DNA of 64,000 nucleotides from NCBI GenBank assembly GCA_020002185.1, contig CM034541.1:54126026-54190025 (forward strand), in the 5' to 3' direction. This document shows, piece after piece, positions 1 to 9,752 of the stretch. Both the position numbers and the translations under genes were made by a program. The first letter of the stretch is position 1. The number at the start of each line of letters is the position of its first letter. Under the pieces are notes generated by a model. The model did not search any database. It saw only the letters and a list, made by a program, of their open reading frames with translations, and was not told where the DNA came from. The DNA comes from Paraescarpia echinospica (lineage: Eukaryota > Annelida > Polychaeta > Sabellida > Siboglinidae).

Positions 1-560
1 TCCACCAAGCCAAAAAAATCAAAAAAATTCAATTAATTAAAAATTCCACATTTTATGGTGTGCATCCGGACATTTTCGAATATGCATATTTTTGGCGCGC
101 TTTTCGGGATGCTGAGATGTGACGTCACTTATGACTCGAACTCGCATCAGGCCGACCCTTTCCATGCATTCAGAGCATGTTTACAAGTATAGCTTTTGGG
201 TCGAAACGAGCGTCAGAACGAGTTATTGTGCAATATTCCGACGTAATACAAACACTAGTCATCATAGAGGAACAAGCAGTTATCTTACGGTTCCACATGA
301 ATCGAATTTTATTCAAAACAACGAATGCGAATGGGCCTACAAGTCGACTAGGTTTCGCCGAGCTTGGGCTCGTTTTCAGAATAATTGTATCGAATGCAAC
401 CAACGGGAGATAATCTACACCAATAAACATACATAGCAAACATATATTGTATCCAGCTACATAAAGTAACGTGTGTAATCTCATAATATCACTAGAATAT
501 CGATATATGACGGAGTTGTACAATTTATCATAACAACTTAAATCAGTCAGAGAGTTTCCG

Positions 561-647
561 TTGGTGCCGCTAGGTCAGTGGGTAGGCGCGTTGGTTACTT
601 GTCATTTATTTTACAATCGGGCGACGCCGGTTCAATCCTGACAGCAT
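561..647 (+). repeat. tRNA-derived SINE-like head, left arm
   Basis: An A-box-like stretch lies at 571-586 (TAGGTCAGTGGGTAGG) and a B-box-like stretch at 629-638 (GGTTCAATCC). The spacing suits a tRNA-type RNA polymerase III promoter. Acceptor-stem pairing is poor and a long AT-rich tail follows, so a SINE head is more likely than a working tRNA gene. Confidence 0.55.
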
Positions 648-1112
648 GCAAACCTTTGGTTTTATATACACTTTTTTTGTTTATGTTTTCACGAAGTAAT
701 ATAAACAAAATCATTTTATACTATAATGCACTGTTTGTAAATTATTTTTATTTTTGTAGTAACTATTTATTCACCACAAAAATGAAAATATGGTCATTGT
801 ATAACGATGTTTCTAAATTTTATTTATCCAAACAAATATAATGTAATGGATATATAATTTATTAATTGTAAATATATTGTACGGTAATATATTGTAATTA
901 TATATGTGAAAACAGATTGAGATCTGTCTGGATAAATACAATTTAGAAACATCATTATATATAATGACCATATTTTCATTTTTGTGGCGAATAGTTACTA
1001 CAAAAATAAAAATTATTTACAAACAGTGCATTATAGTATAAAATGATTTTGTTTATATTACTTCGTGAAAACATAAACAAAAAAAATGTATAGAAAATCA
1101 AAGGTTTGCATG

Positions 1113-1196
1113 CTGTCAGGATTGAACCGGCGTCGCCCGATTGTAAAATGATTGACAAGAAACCAATGCGCCTACTCACCGAGCTAGCGGGACCAA
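1113..1196 (-). repeat. tRNA-derived SINE-like head, right arm
   Basis: This is the inverted partner of the tRNA-like head in the left arm. On the minus strand the A box (1186-1171, TAGCTCGGTGAGTAGG) is closer to the tRNA consensus than in the left arm, and the B box lies at 1128-1119. The duplication therefore includes the SINE-like head. Confidence 0.55.
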
Positions 1197-1636
1197 CTGA
1201 AACTCCCTGACTGATTTAAGTTGTTATGATAAATTGTACAACTCCTTCATATATCGATATTCTAGAGCTGTTATGAGATTATACACGTTACTTTATGTAG
1301 CTGGATACAATATATGTTTGCTATGTATGTTTATTGGTGTAGATTATCTCCCGTTGGTTGCATTCGATATCATTATTCTGAAAACGAGCCCAAGCTCGGC
1401 GAGACCTAGTCGACTCGTAGGCCCATTCGCATTCGTTGTTTTGAATAAAATTCGATTCATGTGGAACTGTAAGATAAATGTTTGTTCCTCTGTGATGACT
1501 AGTGTTTGTATTACGTCGGAATATTGCACAATAACTCGTTCTGACGCTCGTTTCGACCCAAAAGCTATCCTTGTAAACATGCTCTGAATGCATGGAAAGG
1601 GTCGGCCTGATGCGAGTGTGTCATAAGTGACGTCAC

Positions 1637-2177
1637 GATACCACGTGATCGCCTAGCTCATTAAAATTTCATTTTCTGCGGGAATCGCTTCACAGACGGG
1701 CTTAAAATCTAATTTATGCTACAAATGTATTTTTCTGTATTTGTTTAATGTTGTCAAATGTTACATACAATGTTAAACTTTGTGTACACATGGAAAAAGG
1801 ATTTTAGCTAATGCCTTATTTTTATTTCCTTTAACATTTGTATTTTCGTTCTTTTTTGGAGATTTGCAAACCTTAAATTTTTGGAAACGTTATTATATGG
1901 TGAATCTGAAAACCAATGTCTACATTTTTTAAAGGTATGTATGGCGGCCATCTTGGATTTTTGTAATGGTGGACACTAAAAAACTGTATTTCTTAATATC
2001 TCAGCTGCTAAACCATCCAGCCTTTTGATTTTGGTGGCTAAACCTACATGCAAGGAGTTCAATGGGATCAATTGCAATCACATAAGCATAATTAAATTAC
2101 TACTTTATGACAGTTATGCATGTTATGACTTAATAACATACATGTTGCATAGTGTCACTATAATAATATGGTAATAT
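1637..2177. other. AT-rich stretch without recognised feature
   Basis: No reading frame of note and no clear repeat was seen between the foldback element and the CXC-type pseudogene. Confidence 0.5.
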
Positions 2178-2792
2178 CACGCATTTAGTGGTTGTGACTC
2201 AACCAGCGCGTTTTTTGGTCACGTTAAAGCAAAAGGCTACAAACTGCTACGTGAGCATCGTTCCTTCAGAAGTACCATGGCCAAACTTGGCAAATCCTTT
2301 GTCGCCGATAAGGAACCGTTGCAGGAAGATGAAGCGGCAGTGTGCGCCCTGTATGGGCAATTACAATAGTATGATGTGAACAGATTGCGACATACCATGT
2401 TTGGGTCGAGGACAACCGATCCAGCAAAGTTGCCACCATGCAAGGAAGCATGTGACCAACACATCAAGCGTGCTAACTATCAGGCAGCCATTTAGCGACA
2501 CTGCTTGACGGCACGACCACCAGTGCCATCCCCTCATGGCAATGGGTGGACTGTTGGCGGAGACATTTTGGTACATTGGACGGACAATCCACCAGCTCCA
2601 TAGGCAATACTTGAATGTGTCAGCTGCAAATGTAAGACATGTGCTTGTGTTCGTTGCTCGTGCAAGCTGAATGGGTTAACATGTACTGGTGTTTGCCGCT
2701 GTAACGCCGATGATTGCGAAAATAGACCGGTCACATCGACAGATATGGGAGTAGACCCACTACTGTCAGAAGACGACTCCGATATGGAGTGA
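2178..2792 (+). pseudogene. CXC (tesmin/TSO1-like) domain protein fragment, broken
   Basis: One frame runs from 2178 to a terminal TGA at 2790-2792 (205 codons) and is broken by three in-frame stops (TAG near 2367, 2493 and 2601). It begins with a HAFSGCDSTSAFFG-like block. A similar block (small-GCDTTSAFxG) precedes the C-terminal part of a multicopy protein family common in invertebrate genomes. The C-terminal third has a dense cysteine cluster of CXC (tesmin/TSO1-like) type: CVSCKCKTC, then CVRCSC, then CTGVCRCNADDCEN. CXC modules bind DNA through zinc clusters. The upstream part of the protein is absent. The family is usually highly repeated, so this is more likely a dead repeat copy than a host gene; the family name is my recognition and was not checked by search. 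Confidence 0.7.
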
Positions 2793-3240
2793 CATGGTCT
2801 ATGATGGTCCATGAAACTGTTTGTCAGTTGGTGAACTTAAATAGAGAACCTTTAAATTATGATATACTTTAAATTTGTTATAATTATTATCATACTATTT
2901 GCGATTTGCCAAAATGCCTACTTACATTAACATAATTATGAAGTCAATGCATGCATCTCATAATTACGCATTTATATGTCAAAAATAGAAACATGTGTTA
3001 TTAAATACATGTCATCCAGAAATGTATGTAATTGCACTGAAAGTTTTTTACACGAACACAACGTGAGCTATGCCCACTCTGAAAGGACTTTGTGGTTTTG
3101 TTCGATAAGGGGGTAGGGTTACTGAAATGTCTATATAATTGTTCAAACATAACAAATAACAATTATGTGTTCAGTAAGTCGAAGTTATTGACCATATAAA
3201 CATAAACACCTGGTCGGTTTATATGTAATTTTATATCAAG
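2793..3240. other. AT-rich spacer without recognised feature
   Basis: No coding potential or repeat was recognised. The 5' truncation point of the following LINE lies near its right edge. Confidence 0.5.
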
Positions 3241-3726
3241 CATTATGTTGTAACGAGCGAGGGGAAGGACATCGTTGTTTGTTTACCGGGGGCTAGAATT
3301 GAACATGTAACTGACAGGGTAGAGAAGGTATTGGGACATGGCAAGGGGGGGTCTATACTGGTACATGTAGGAACAAATAATGCAGACAGGGAGGGAACAA
3401 CTGCGATAGTACAGAAGTATAGACAGTTAGTGAGGAAGCTACAGAAGACGAGAGTTGAACAGGTTATTCTGTCAGGAATTTTGCCAGTAATGGGAGGAAG
3501 GGGGGCAACGTATAGAAACTGTAAGAGGATGGCGATCAACGCACTAGTTCAGCAGATGTGTGACGAAGAGGGGGTGGGATTCACAGATTTATGGGGATAC
3601 TTTGTTGGGAGGGAAGATATGTACATGAGAGATGGCCTCCATCTTAGTGGAAAGGGGGCAGCAGTTTTCTCAGAGAACCTGCTGCGATCTGTTGACAGTG
3701 GGACAGGTTGTATCTATTTAAACTAG
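3241..3726 (+). pseudogene. LINE ORF1 C-terminal part, SGNH-type esterase domain
   Basis: The open frame runs from the truncation point (about 3241) through the first ATG at 3331 to a stop at 3724-3726. It resembles the SGNH/GDSL-hydrolase (esterase) domain found in ORF1 of many CR1-type LINEs. Block III appears as HVGTNN, and block V as DGLHLSGKGA, which keeps the Asp-x-x-His catalytic pair. Block I with the nucleophilic serine is missing because the element is 5'-truncated, so no active esterase can be made. The frame overlaps ORF2 by 19 nt in another phase. In related elements ORF1 takes part in RNP formation; the esterase role is uncertain. Confidence 0.8.
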
Positions 3727-6604
3727 ATTCGCAGGGGGGACTCACAGAAAAGCCTGAAAATGGAGGCATAGATAAAGACAGCACAAATAAATCAGCAAAT
3801 AACAGTGTGGAAAACTCTTCTGAAGCTGGATATAAATGTGTTTGTTTAAATGCAAGGAGTATAGTAAACAAAAGAAATGAACTAAACATTATGGTAGAAG
3901 ATATTGACCCTCATATAATAGGTATAACCGAATCCTGGACCACCACCGATATATCAGATGCTGAATTGGGACTGAAAGGATATGTAATGTTTAGAAAAGA
4001 TAGAATAGGAAGAAAGGGAGGTGGAGTTATTTTATATATTAAAGAATCTATTCAGGCTTATGAAATAAAATTAGAAAGAGAAGCAGATTGCGAAGAAGCT
4101 GTTTGGTGTAACATAGTTACAGGAAACTCAACGTTAACAGTTGGGTTAGTTTATCGAAGTCCAAACATAAGCATAGAAGAGAATGAAAAAATACAAAACG
4201 CTATAAGGGAAGTAAGCAAACGGGACTGTATTATTATGGGGGATTTTAACCACGGGCATATACAATGGAAATCTCTACAGAGTATGGGGAGTGAGGACCA
4301 CAAGTTTTTAGTTTTAGTTCAAGATACATTCCTTTCTCAACATGTGCTAGAACCAACCAGGGGTGAGAATGTGTTAGACATAGTTTTGTCCTCACAGAAT
4401 GAATTAGTTGACAATGTCAAGATATGTGAGCCACTGGGGAGTAGCGATCACAACCAGATACATTTTACCATCAAAGTAAAATCAGAAAGGAATAGTAAAA
4501 AGCAGTATAGGAGAAATTTCCACAAAGGAAGGTATAAGGACATGAGGAAATATTTAGCAAAGATAGACTGGAATAACACACTGAAAAATAAGACGGCAAC
4601 AGAATGCTGGAATGTATTAAAGAGTGAAATTAAGTGCATAGTCGATAAATTTGTACCCTTCAAAAAACAAGGAAAACGGTCCAAAAAGAAACACTTATCG
4701 AAAGAAGCCATTAGAAAAATTAAGTACAAACAAATGATGTGGAAGTCATATAGATGTACTGGAAATGATGAAGACTACAACAGTTATAAAGAAGCACTTA
4801 ACCAAGCTACAGCTGAAATTAGAAATTCAAAGAGAAGCTATGAACAACAATTAGCTAGTAATATAAAACATGACAGCAAGAGTTTTTATGCGTATGTTCG
4901 AAGCAAACAGAAAGTTAAAGATAAAGTCGGTCCTCTAGAAGATAGTGCTGGAAATATAATATCAGAGGGATTCTTAATGGCAGAAGACCTGAATGAGTAC
5001 TTTAGTTCAGTGTTTACCAGGGAAGATATTAGTTCACTGCCAGTACCAGAGGCTAAGTTCAAGGGGGCAGATTCAGACTATTTAGGACAATTAATTGTAA
5101 CCCCGGAAATGGTATGTAAGAAAATAAGGGCTATGAAGGATAATAAATCACCTGGAGTGGATGGTATTCCACCCAAACTACTATTGGAAATTGTAGAACA
5201 AATTAGCATACCGCTTGCAACAGTTTTCAATTTGTCATTAGAAGAGGGAGTGGTTCCTTTAGAATGGAAAGAAGCAAACATTATACCGTTATTCAAAAAA
5301 GGTTCGAGAAACAAGTCAGAGAACTATAGACCAGTGAGTTTAACATCAGTGATTTGTAAATTGTTAGAAAGACTAATTAAAGATCACATGGTGGATTTTC
5401 TTGTTAAACAAAACTTGATAAACCCATCTCAACATGGTTTTTTTAAAGCGAGGTCGTGCTTAACAAATATGTTATGTTTTTTGGAAGACATCACTAAGTG
5501 GGTAGATGAAGGATCACCAGTAGATATCGTCTACTTAGATTTTCAAAAAGCTTTCGACAAAGTACCACATCAAAGATTACTGCTTAAACTAAAGGCCCAT
5601 GGCATAGGAAATGGTATAATAAACTGGATAGAACAATGGTTGATTGACAGAAGACAACGTGTAGTAGTTGATGGGGAGGCTTCAAACTGGAAATCAGTAT
5701 TGAGTGGGGTACCACAGGGATCAGTATTAGGTCCTATATTATTCTTAATATATATCAACGATTTGGATGATGAAATAACAAGCAAGGTGTTGAAATTTGC
5801 AGATGATACAAAAGTGTTTAGAAGGATTAAAAGTGATGGAGATAGACAGCATTTACAAGATGATCTTGACAGGTTGATCAAATGGTCTGAAAAGTGGCAA
5901 ATGCTGTTCAATTTTGGGAAATGTAAATGCCTCCACACAGGACATGGGAACGAAGAGGTAGAATATACAATGGGGGGTACTGTACTAAGTACTACTGTAA
6001 AAGAAAAGGACTTAGGGTTAACCATTAGTGCTGATATGAAGGTTTCAGAGCAGTGCGGAATTGCAGCTTCAAAGGGAAATCAAATCCTTGGATTAATTAG
6101 GCGAAACATAACGTATAAGGAAAAAGAGCTAATAATACCGCTGTACAAAACAATAGTTAGGCCTCATTTAGAATATTGTATTCAAGCGTGGAGGCCATAT
6201 CACAGGAAGGACATAGATATGCTAGAAAGAGTGCAGAGGAGAGCAACTAAAATGATACCAAAACTGAGGGATCTTAGTTATGAAATACGCCTAAAAAATG
6301 CGGTTTAACAACACTAGAGACCAGGAGATTGAGAGGAGATCAGATAGAAGTGTTTAAAATATTGAAGGGTTATGAAAATATTGATAGAAATATTTTTTTC
6401 TCAGTTAAGAAAGATAGAAGGACTAGAGGACATGAACTTACATTGGCAAAGGAGCAGAGTAGATTGGATATAAGAAAGTTTTCATTTTCACAAAGGACTG
6501 TAAATGAATGGAACAGATTACCTGCTGATTGTGTGGGTGCTAGTAGCGTGAATATGTTTAAAAATAAAATCGACACATACCTCAGACGGGCGGGATACAC
6601 ATAG
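3708..6604 (+). pseudogene. LINE ORF2: apurinic endonuclease and reverse transcriptase, one frameshift
   Basis: The ATG at 3708 opens an 866-codon frame. An EEP/APE endonuclease occupies about residues 43-255: NARS at 48-51, TESW at 74-77, GDFNH at 178-182, SDH at 246-248. A linker follows, then reverse transcriptase from about residue 480: SPGVDGIPP, LDFQKAFD at 610-617, SGVPQGSVLGP at 666-676 and the catalytic FADD at 697-700. All expected catalytic residues are present. The frame stops at 6308, but the same protein continues in the +2 frame to 6604 and ends in the usual LINE C-terminal block (WNRLPADCV, then MFKNKIDTYL). The shift maps to the A6 run near 6293-6298, where one A appears to be missing. 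It could be a young inactivating lesion or a homopolymer base-calling error. Confidence 0.92.
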
Positions 6605-6701
6605 ATAAAAGGGTCGGACTCTCGATAAGCCAAAGGGCTTCCTTGTCCACCTGCCACCTAGAGTTAATTCTCTGGGTGGCAATCTTGTTAAATCTTGTTA
6701 A

Positions 6702-7799
6702 ACGTATGTGATTCCGTTCACCGTATGCCGATGAAAAACTGTGTATTTCATATTGGCGAAAAGTTAAATGTATACACCTGATTGGTGGTAAAACATTGCT
6801 TTGCATTACGTTATGACCAACTACGTGAGACTATAAGATATTACCAAATAAATAGTTGATTTAGAGCATAATTATTGTGTGACGTTTTGTCATTTCGTCA
6901 TTTTCTCGATTTAGGGGGTAGGTATACATATATGATGATCTTCATTAATATTGAATATTTCTCACCAGTTGGTTTTCCAAGTAATAGTACGTGGATATTG
7001 GAACATACTGATATGAAATGTTCGGGCCAATATATTATGGGTTTGGGTGTGGAACAAACGGAAGCACTACGCATATAGATTTTACTGAAAAAGGTTAGAC
7101 ATTTTTACACAAAATTATCGAACGTATCATATTAATGATTGCAATTTAAACATTTTGTGTTACAGTGCTGCTGTACATTCACTTATGTATCTACCTGTGA
7201 ATTTATAATGAGATTCTACTAAAATTATTTTATTTATGGCATATTTTGTGATTTTAGTTATTTCTGAAAATTGTAGCCAACCTCTCGTAATAAATGTTGT
7301 TTTTCTCATAGAACGGACACCTTAATTTTTGGTTAATGATTGAAAATTATTAGACATGTATACATATAATAATCATTATAACAATTATTTATTTACAACG
7401 GTACACGGAATTTCTTTCCATAAAATTGTCAGTTCCTCAATTTTTGTAATGTAATGTTCTTAATACTAAAATAAATAGTGTGTACTCAGTATACATGTAT
7501 ATTTCACGGTTCATTCGCTAGGTGACACTACCAAACACCTTCACCTTATCATTACAAAATACATTTTAGTCACCAGTGAAATATGGATTTAAGCCGTATT
7601 TACTTGTAGATGGAGAACAAAAAGCGTGCCTAACTATGACCTAAACCGTTCACGCTTTTGAGAAATGGTGAACTTAAGATGCAACGGGGGGGGGGGCACA
7701 TCATTTTGAGAGAGGGGTTAAGATGCAATTTAGGGGTGTAGGGGGAGTTCACAATTTAGGAGGGGGTTAAAAAAAATGGGTTACTCTTGAACCCACCCT
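6702..7799. other. AT-rich region without recognised gene
   Basis: Only short chance frames are present. A G-rich patch lies at 7684-7698 (a run of about ten G) and a purine-rich patch at about 7700-7790. No element ends were recognised. Confidence 0.5.
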
Positions 7800-8215
7800 G
7801 GCTACGGGCTTTGTGAGTGCCCATGTTTTGGTTTTGTTTCTGATGCTGTATCGCTGTCCCAGGTAGACCTAGCTTTCAACGTTCTCTATATGTGTGGTGT
7901 TGATATATATTAATGTGTCGTTTTCTAGTATCACGTTTGTCTTCGAAATGTTCATTTTCAGACCACTTTTTGACTTTTATTAGCTAGCTCCTGCAGCAAT
8001 TTTTGTAGTTCCTGCGGTGTAGTAGAGCATATGAGTTTGTCGACGGCGAAGCGAACATGAGTGAGATATTCTCTGTTTATCCCCAAGCCTCTGGTTTCCC
8101 AGGTCAGTGTTCGGAATATGCTTTCGAAAGTTGCCATAAACAGCTTAGGCGTTCTGGTGTCACCCTGTCATACTCCTCTCTTGATGTTGGTCTGGTTGCT
8201 TTCATGGTGTAGCTG
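7800..8215 (-). pseudogene. RTE-like LINE reverse-transcriptase fragment
   Basis: The minus strand gives a decayed RT palm region. IKRGV-x-QGDTRTPKLF lies at about 8190-8140, and a degraded catalytic box (VRFAVDKLI, where FADD is expected) at about 8060-8035. Near 7865-7815 a YLGQRYSI block follows, with one or more frame changes. This order (RGVRQGDTISPKLF, then LRFADDI, then YLGQ) is typical of RTE-type reverse transcriptases. The second catalytic Asp is preserved and the first is replaced by Val. Only about 140 codons remain. Confidence 0.7.
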
Positions 8216-8329
8216 ACAGTGACAGTATTATGGGTAGCTTTTGGCAAGCACATATTGAGCCGAATTGGAAATGCTGCATGTCCGGGTCAAGTCTGATCTG
8301 AACCATTCCTTCAAGTTCATTCAGACGTC

Positions 8330-8689
8330 GCGACATTCCAGCAAAACAACGGTCGTCCCCATTTAATCCGTTCCACTAGCGATTTCCCGCAGGATGAGTG
8401 TGTCGCAGTCGTGTCGTGGATGCCTTTTTCACCAGATCTCACCCCCGTCGAACATGTGTGGAATGAGCTTCACAGGCGTGCGTGGCGCCGTGGTCAGAGA
8501 CCAAATAACAGAAAGCAACTCATGCGGGCAGTCCAGACTGTCCCTGGTGCAAAGCAAACACTACAGACGCGTTGTCTGCATCGCTACAAACGGTGGCCAC
8601 ACACGACACTGCCACTGGTGTATGATTGTGAAACATCGACTTGCGATACTTTTAGCAGCTGGGAAAGCGCATGTAACATGCGGATTTAA
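8330..8689 (+). pseudogene. Tc1/mariner-like transposase C-terminal fragment
   Basis: An open frame from about 8330 to a TAA at 8687-8689 contains FQQNNGRPH followed about 26 residues later by WMPFSPDLTPVEHVWNEL. These are the second and third catalytic blocks of Tc1-type DDE transposases (consensus FQQDNARPH and SPDLNPIEHVWDEL). The catalytic Asp of block two is Asn here, while the final acidic residue (E of VEHVW) remains. Everything upstream, including the DNA-binding domains and first Asp, is missing, and I saw no terminal inverted repeats. It lies directly beside an RTE-like fragment of opposite strand. Confidence 0.8.
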
Positions 8690-8833
8690 TGAGACATGCA
8701 ATCACGTAGAGTTGTGATGTTGTGACGATAATTGATCTGTGAATTGTATGCGCTGCTCCAGCACCAATATTCACGTTGTCAGTGGCAACGGCAAGTGCTA
8801 CCTAAAATAGTAGGCCTACACCTGCGAGTTTAG

Positions 8834-9275
8834 TAATAATAATAATCTTTATTTTATATAGCGCCATATCCATAACGTTCATAGCGCATTACATCAAAAC
8901 TATAATATAAATAGTAAAAATTAAACAAATTTAAATATAAAATTAAACAAATTAAGATAATAATGCTGTGTAGACATCAGTAGATTAAAAAGAAAACAAT
9001 TATCATGGTAAAGTAAATACTTAAAACGTTCTTTCGGCTGTTAAAAAGATCAAGATAAAAATATGAATAAATTAGAATAAAAATGTTTCAGTGGTCTTTC
9101 AAGCAGTGTAGGCCGTAATGAAAAGGTGTTTTAAGGCTGCCTTAAAGGAATGCAGGGAGGTTTTGGAAGTAACAGTAGTTGGTAGACCATTCCATATTGT
9201 AGCGGCAGCGTGCACGAATGTGCAGTCACCATGCAGCTTTGGTTCGGGCTCTCGCTCTTCTGGTGCGGTTAAACC
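8834..9275 (-). mobile_element. LINE 3' end (jockey/CR1-group type)
   Basis: On the minus strand about 58 codons of a LINE C-terminus end at a TGA (9101-9099). The block AAATIWNGLP followed by SFKAALKHLF matches the usual AAPxLWNSLP...FKxxLKTHLF tail of these polymerases. The 3' UTR then contains GGCGCTATATAAAATA and ends in (TTA)n at 8834-8846. Similar GCGC-TATA plus TTA-repeat ends occur at about 25,430, 35,250, 53,480 and 60,695, all on the minus strand. The copy is 5'-truncated next to the TTAA-bordered palindrome. Confidence 0.75.
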
Positions 9276-9617
9276 ACATTAGGAATTAAAGGTACTCAAC
9301 CAATTTGATTGTTTTGCTCCTCGCGTTTCTTAGTAATTTCACACACAAAACAGAGGCATCAAGTACTCCCCAATGATATCCTAGTTCGTTTGTGCATACG
9401 TGTTAGTTCTTTTTTTTAATTAATAGTAAAACTGCGAACTCTTTCGTTTTTAGTAAAAACAGGATCCGGTTTTTACTTCGATTTTTCCCGAGTATGGACA
9501 TTGAACTTTGCGTGGAATCGCGTTCTTGTCTTCTCGTGATCGCGAATTATGGGCGATATTGACCTTTGACCCCAACTTTTGGCGCTGTTGATTTTATTGA
9601 ATTCCGAGTTTAGGCAA

Positions 9618-9752
9618 TGAGTGGACGTCCGCGAACATATATGGCACCGACACGAGCTAAATTAGACAGACAAAGACAGTACCCACGCATAAAGGTGTAT
9701 TTCTGTTTGGGAACGACTATGGAACGAAACAAACTAAACAGAAGGAGTTGAC
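9618..9752 (+). other. Short ATG frame near left TTAA end, unassigned
   Basis: An ATG at 9618 opens MSGRPRTYMAPTRAKLD and about 28 further codons. The matching part of copy 2 (about 24,840-24,990, minus strand) is similar in DNA but has indels that change the frame. It may be a decayed first exon or chance. No family was recognised. Confidence 0.2.

Larger units (their letters stand above)
119..1636. repeat. Foldback (large palindromic) element
   Basis: The left arm (about 119-833) reads as the imperfect reverse complement of the right arm (about 928-1636). About 95 bp of AT-rich loop separates them. The outer ends carry the self-complementary octamer TGACGTCA in both arms (near 120 and near 1630). 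ORFs of 117 aa on opposite strands at 170-523 and 1234-1587 are mirror images of each other and arise from the palindrome, so I do not call them genes. I did not find a clear target duplication. The structure fits a foldback element or two inverted insertions of one repeat; which one cannot be told from this copy. Confidence 0.85.
3241..6701 (+). mobile_element. CR1-type LINE, 5'-truncated, nearly intact
   Basis: Two overlapping frames (ORF1 tail and ORF2) are followed by a short 3' UTR. The element ends in a tandem repeat of ATCTTGTTAA at about 6682-6701, which fits CR1-group elements that end in short direct repeats rather than poly(A). Reading begins inside ORF1, as expected for incomplete reverse transcription of the 5' end. 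I did not identify a target duplication. This is the least decayed LINE in the window. Confidence 0.9.

Noticed and set aside
561..647. Functional tRNA gene
   Set aside because: A and B boxes are present but cloverleaf stems are poor and the block sits in a repeated palindrome arm; better read as a SINE head.
170..1593. Paired 78-117-aa ORFs on opposite strands near the window start
   Set aside because: They are mirror images created by the foldback palindrome and show no domain.
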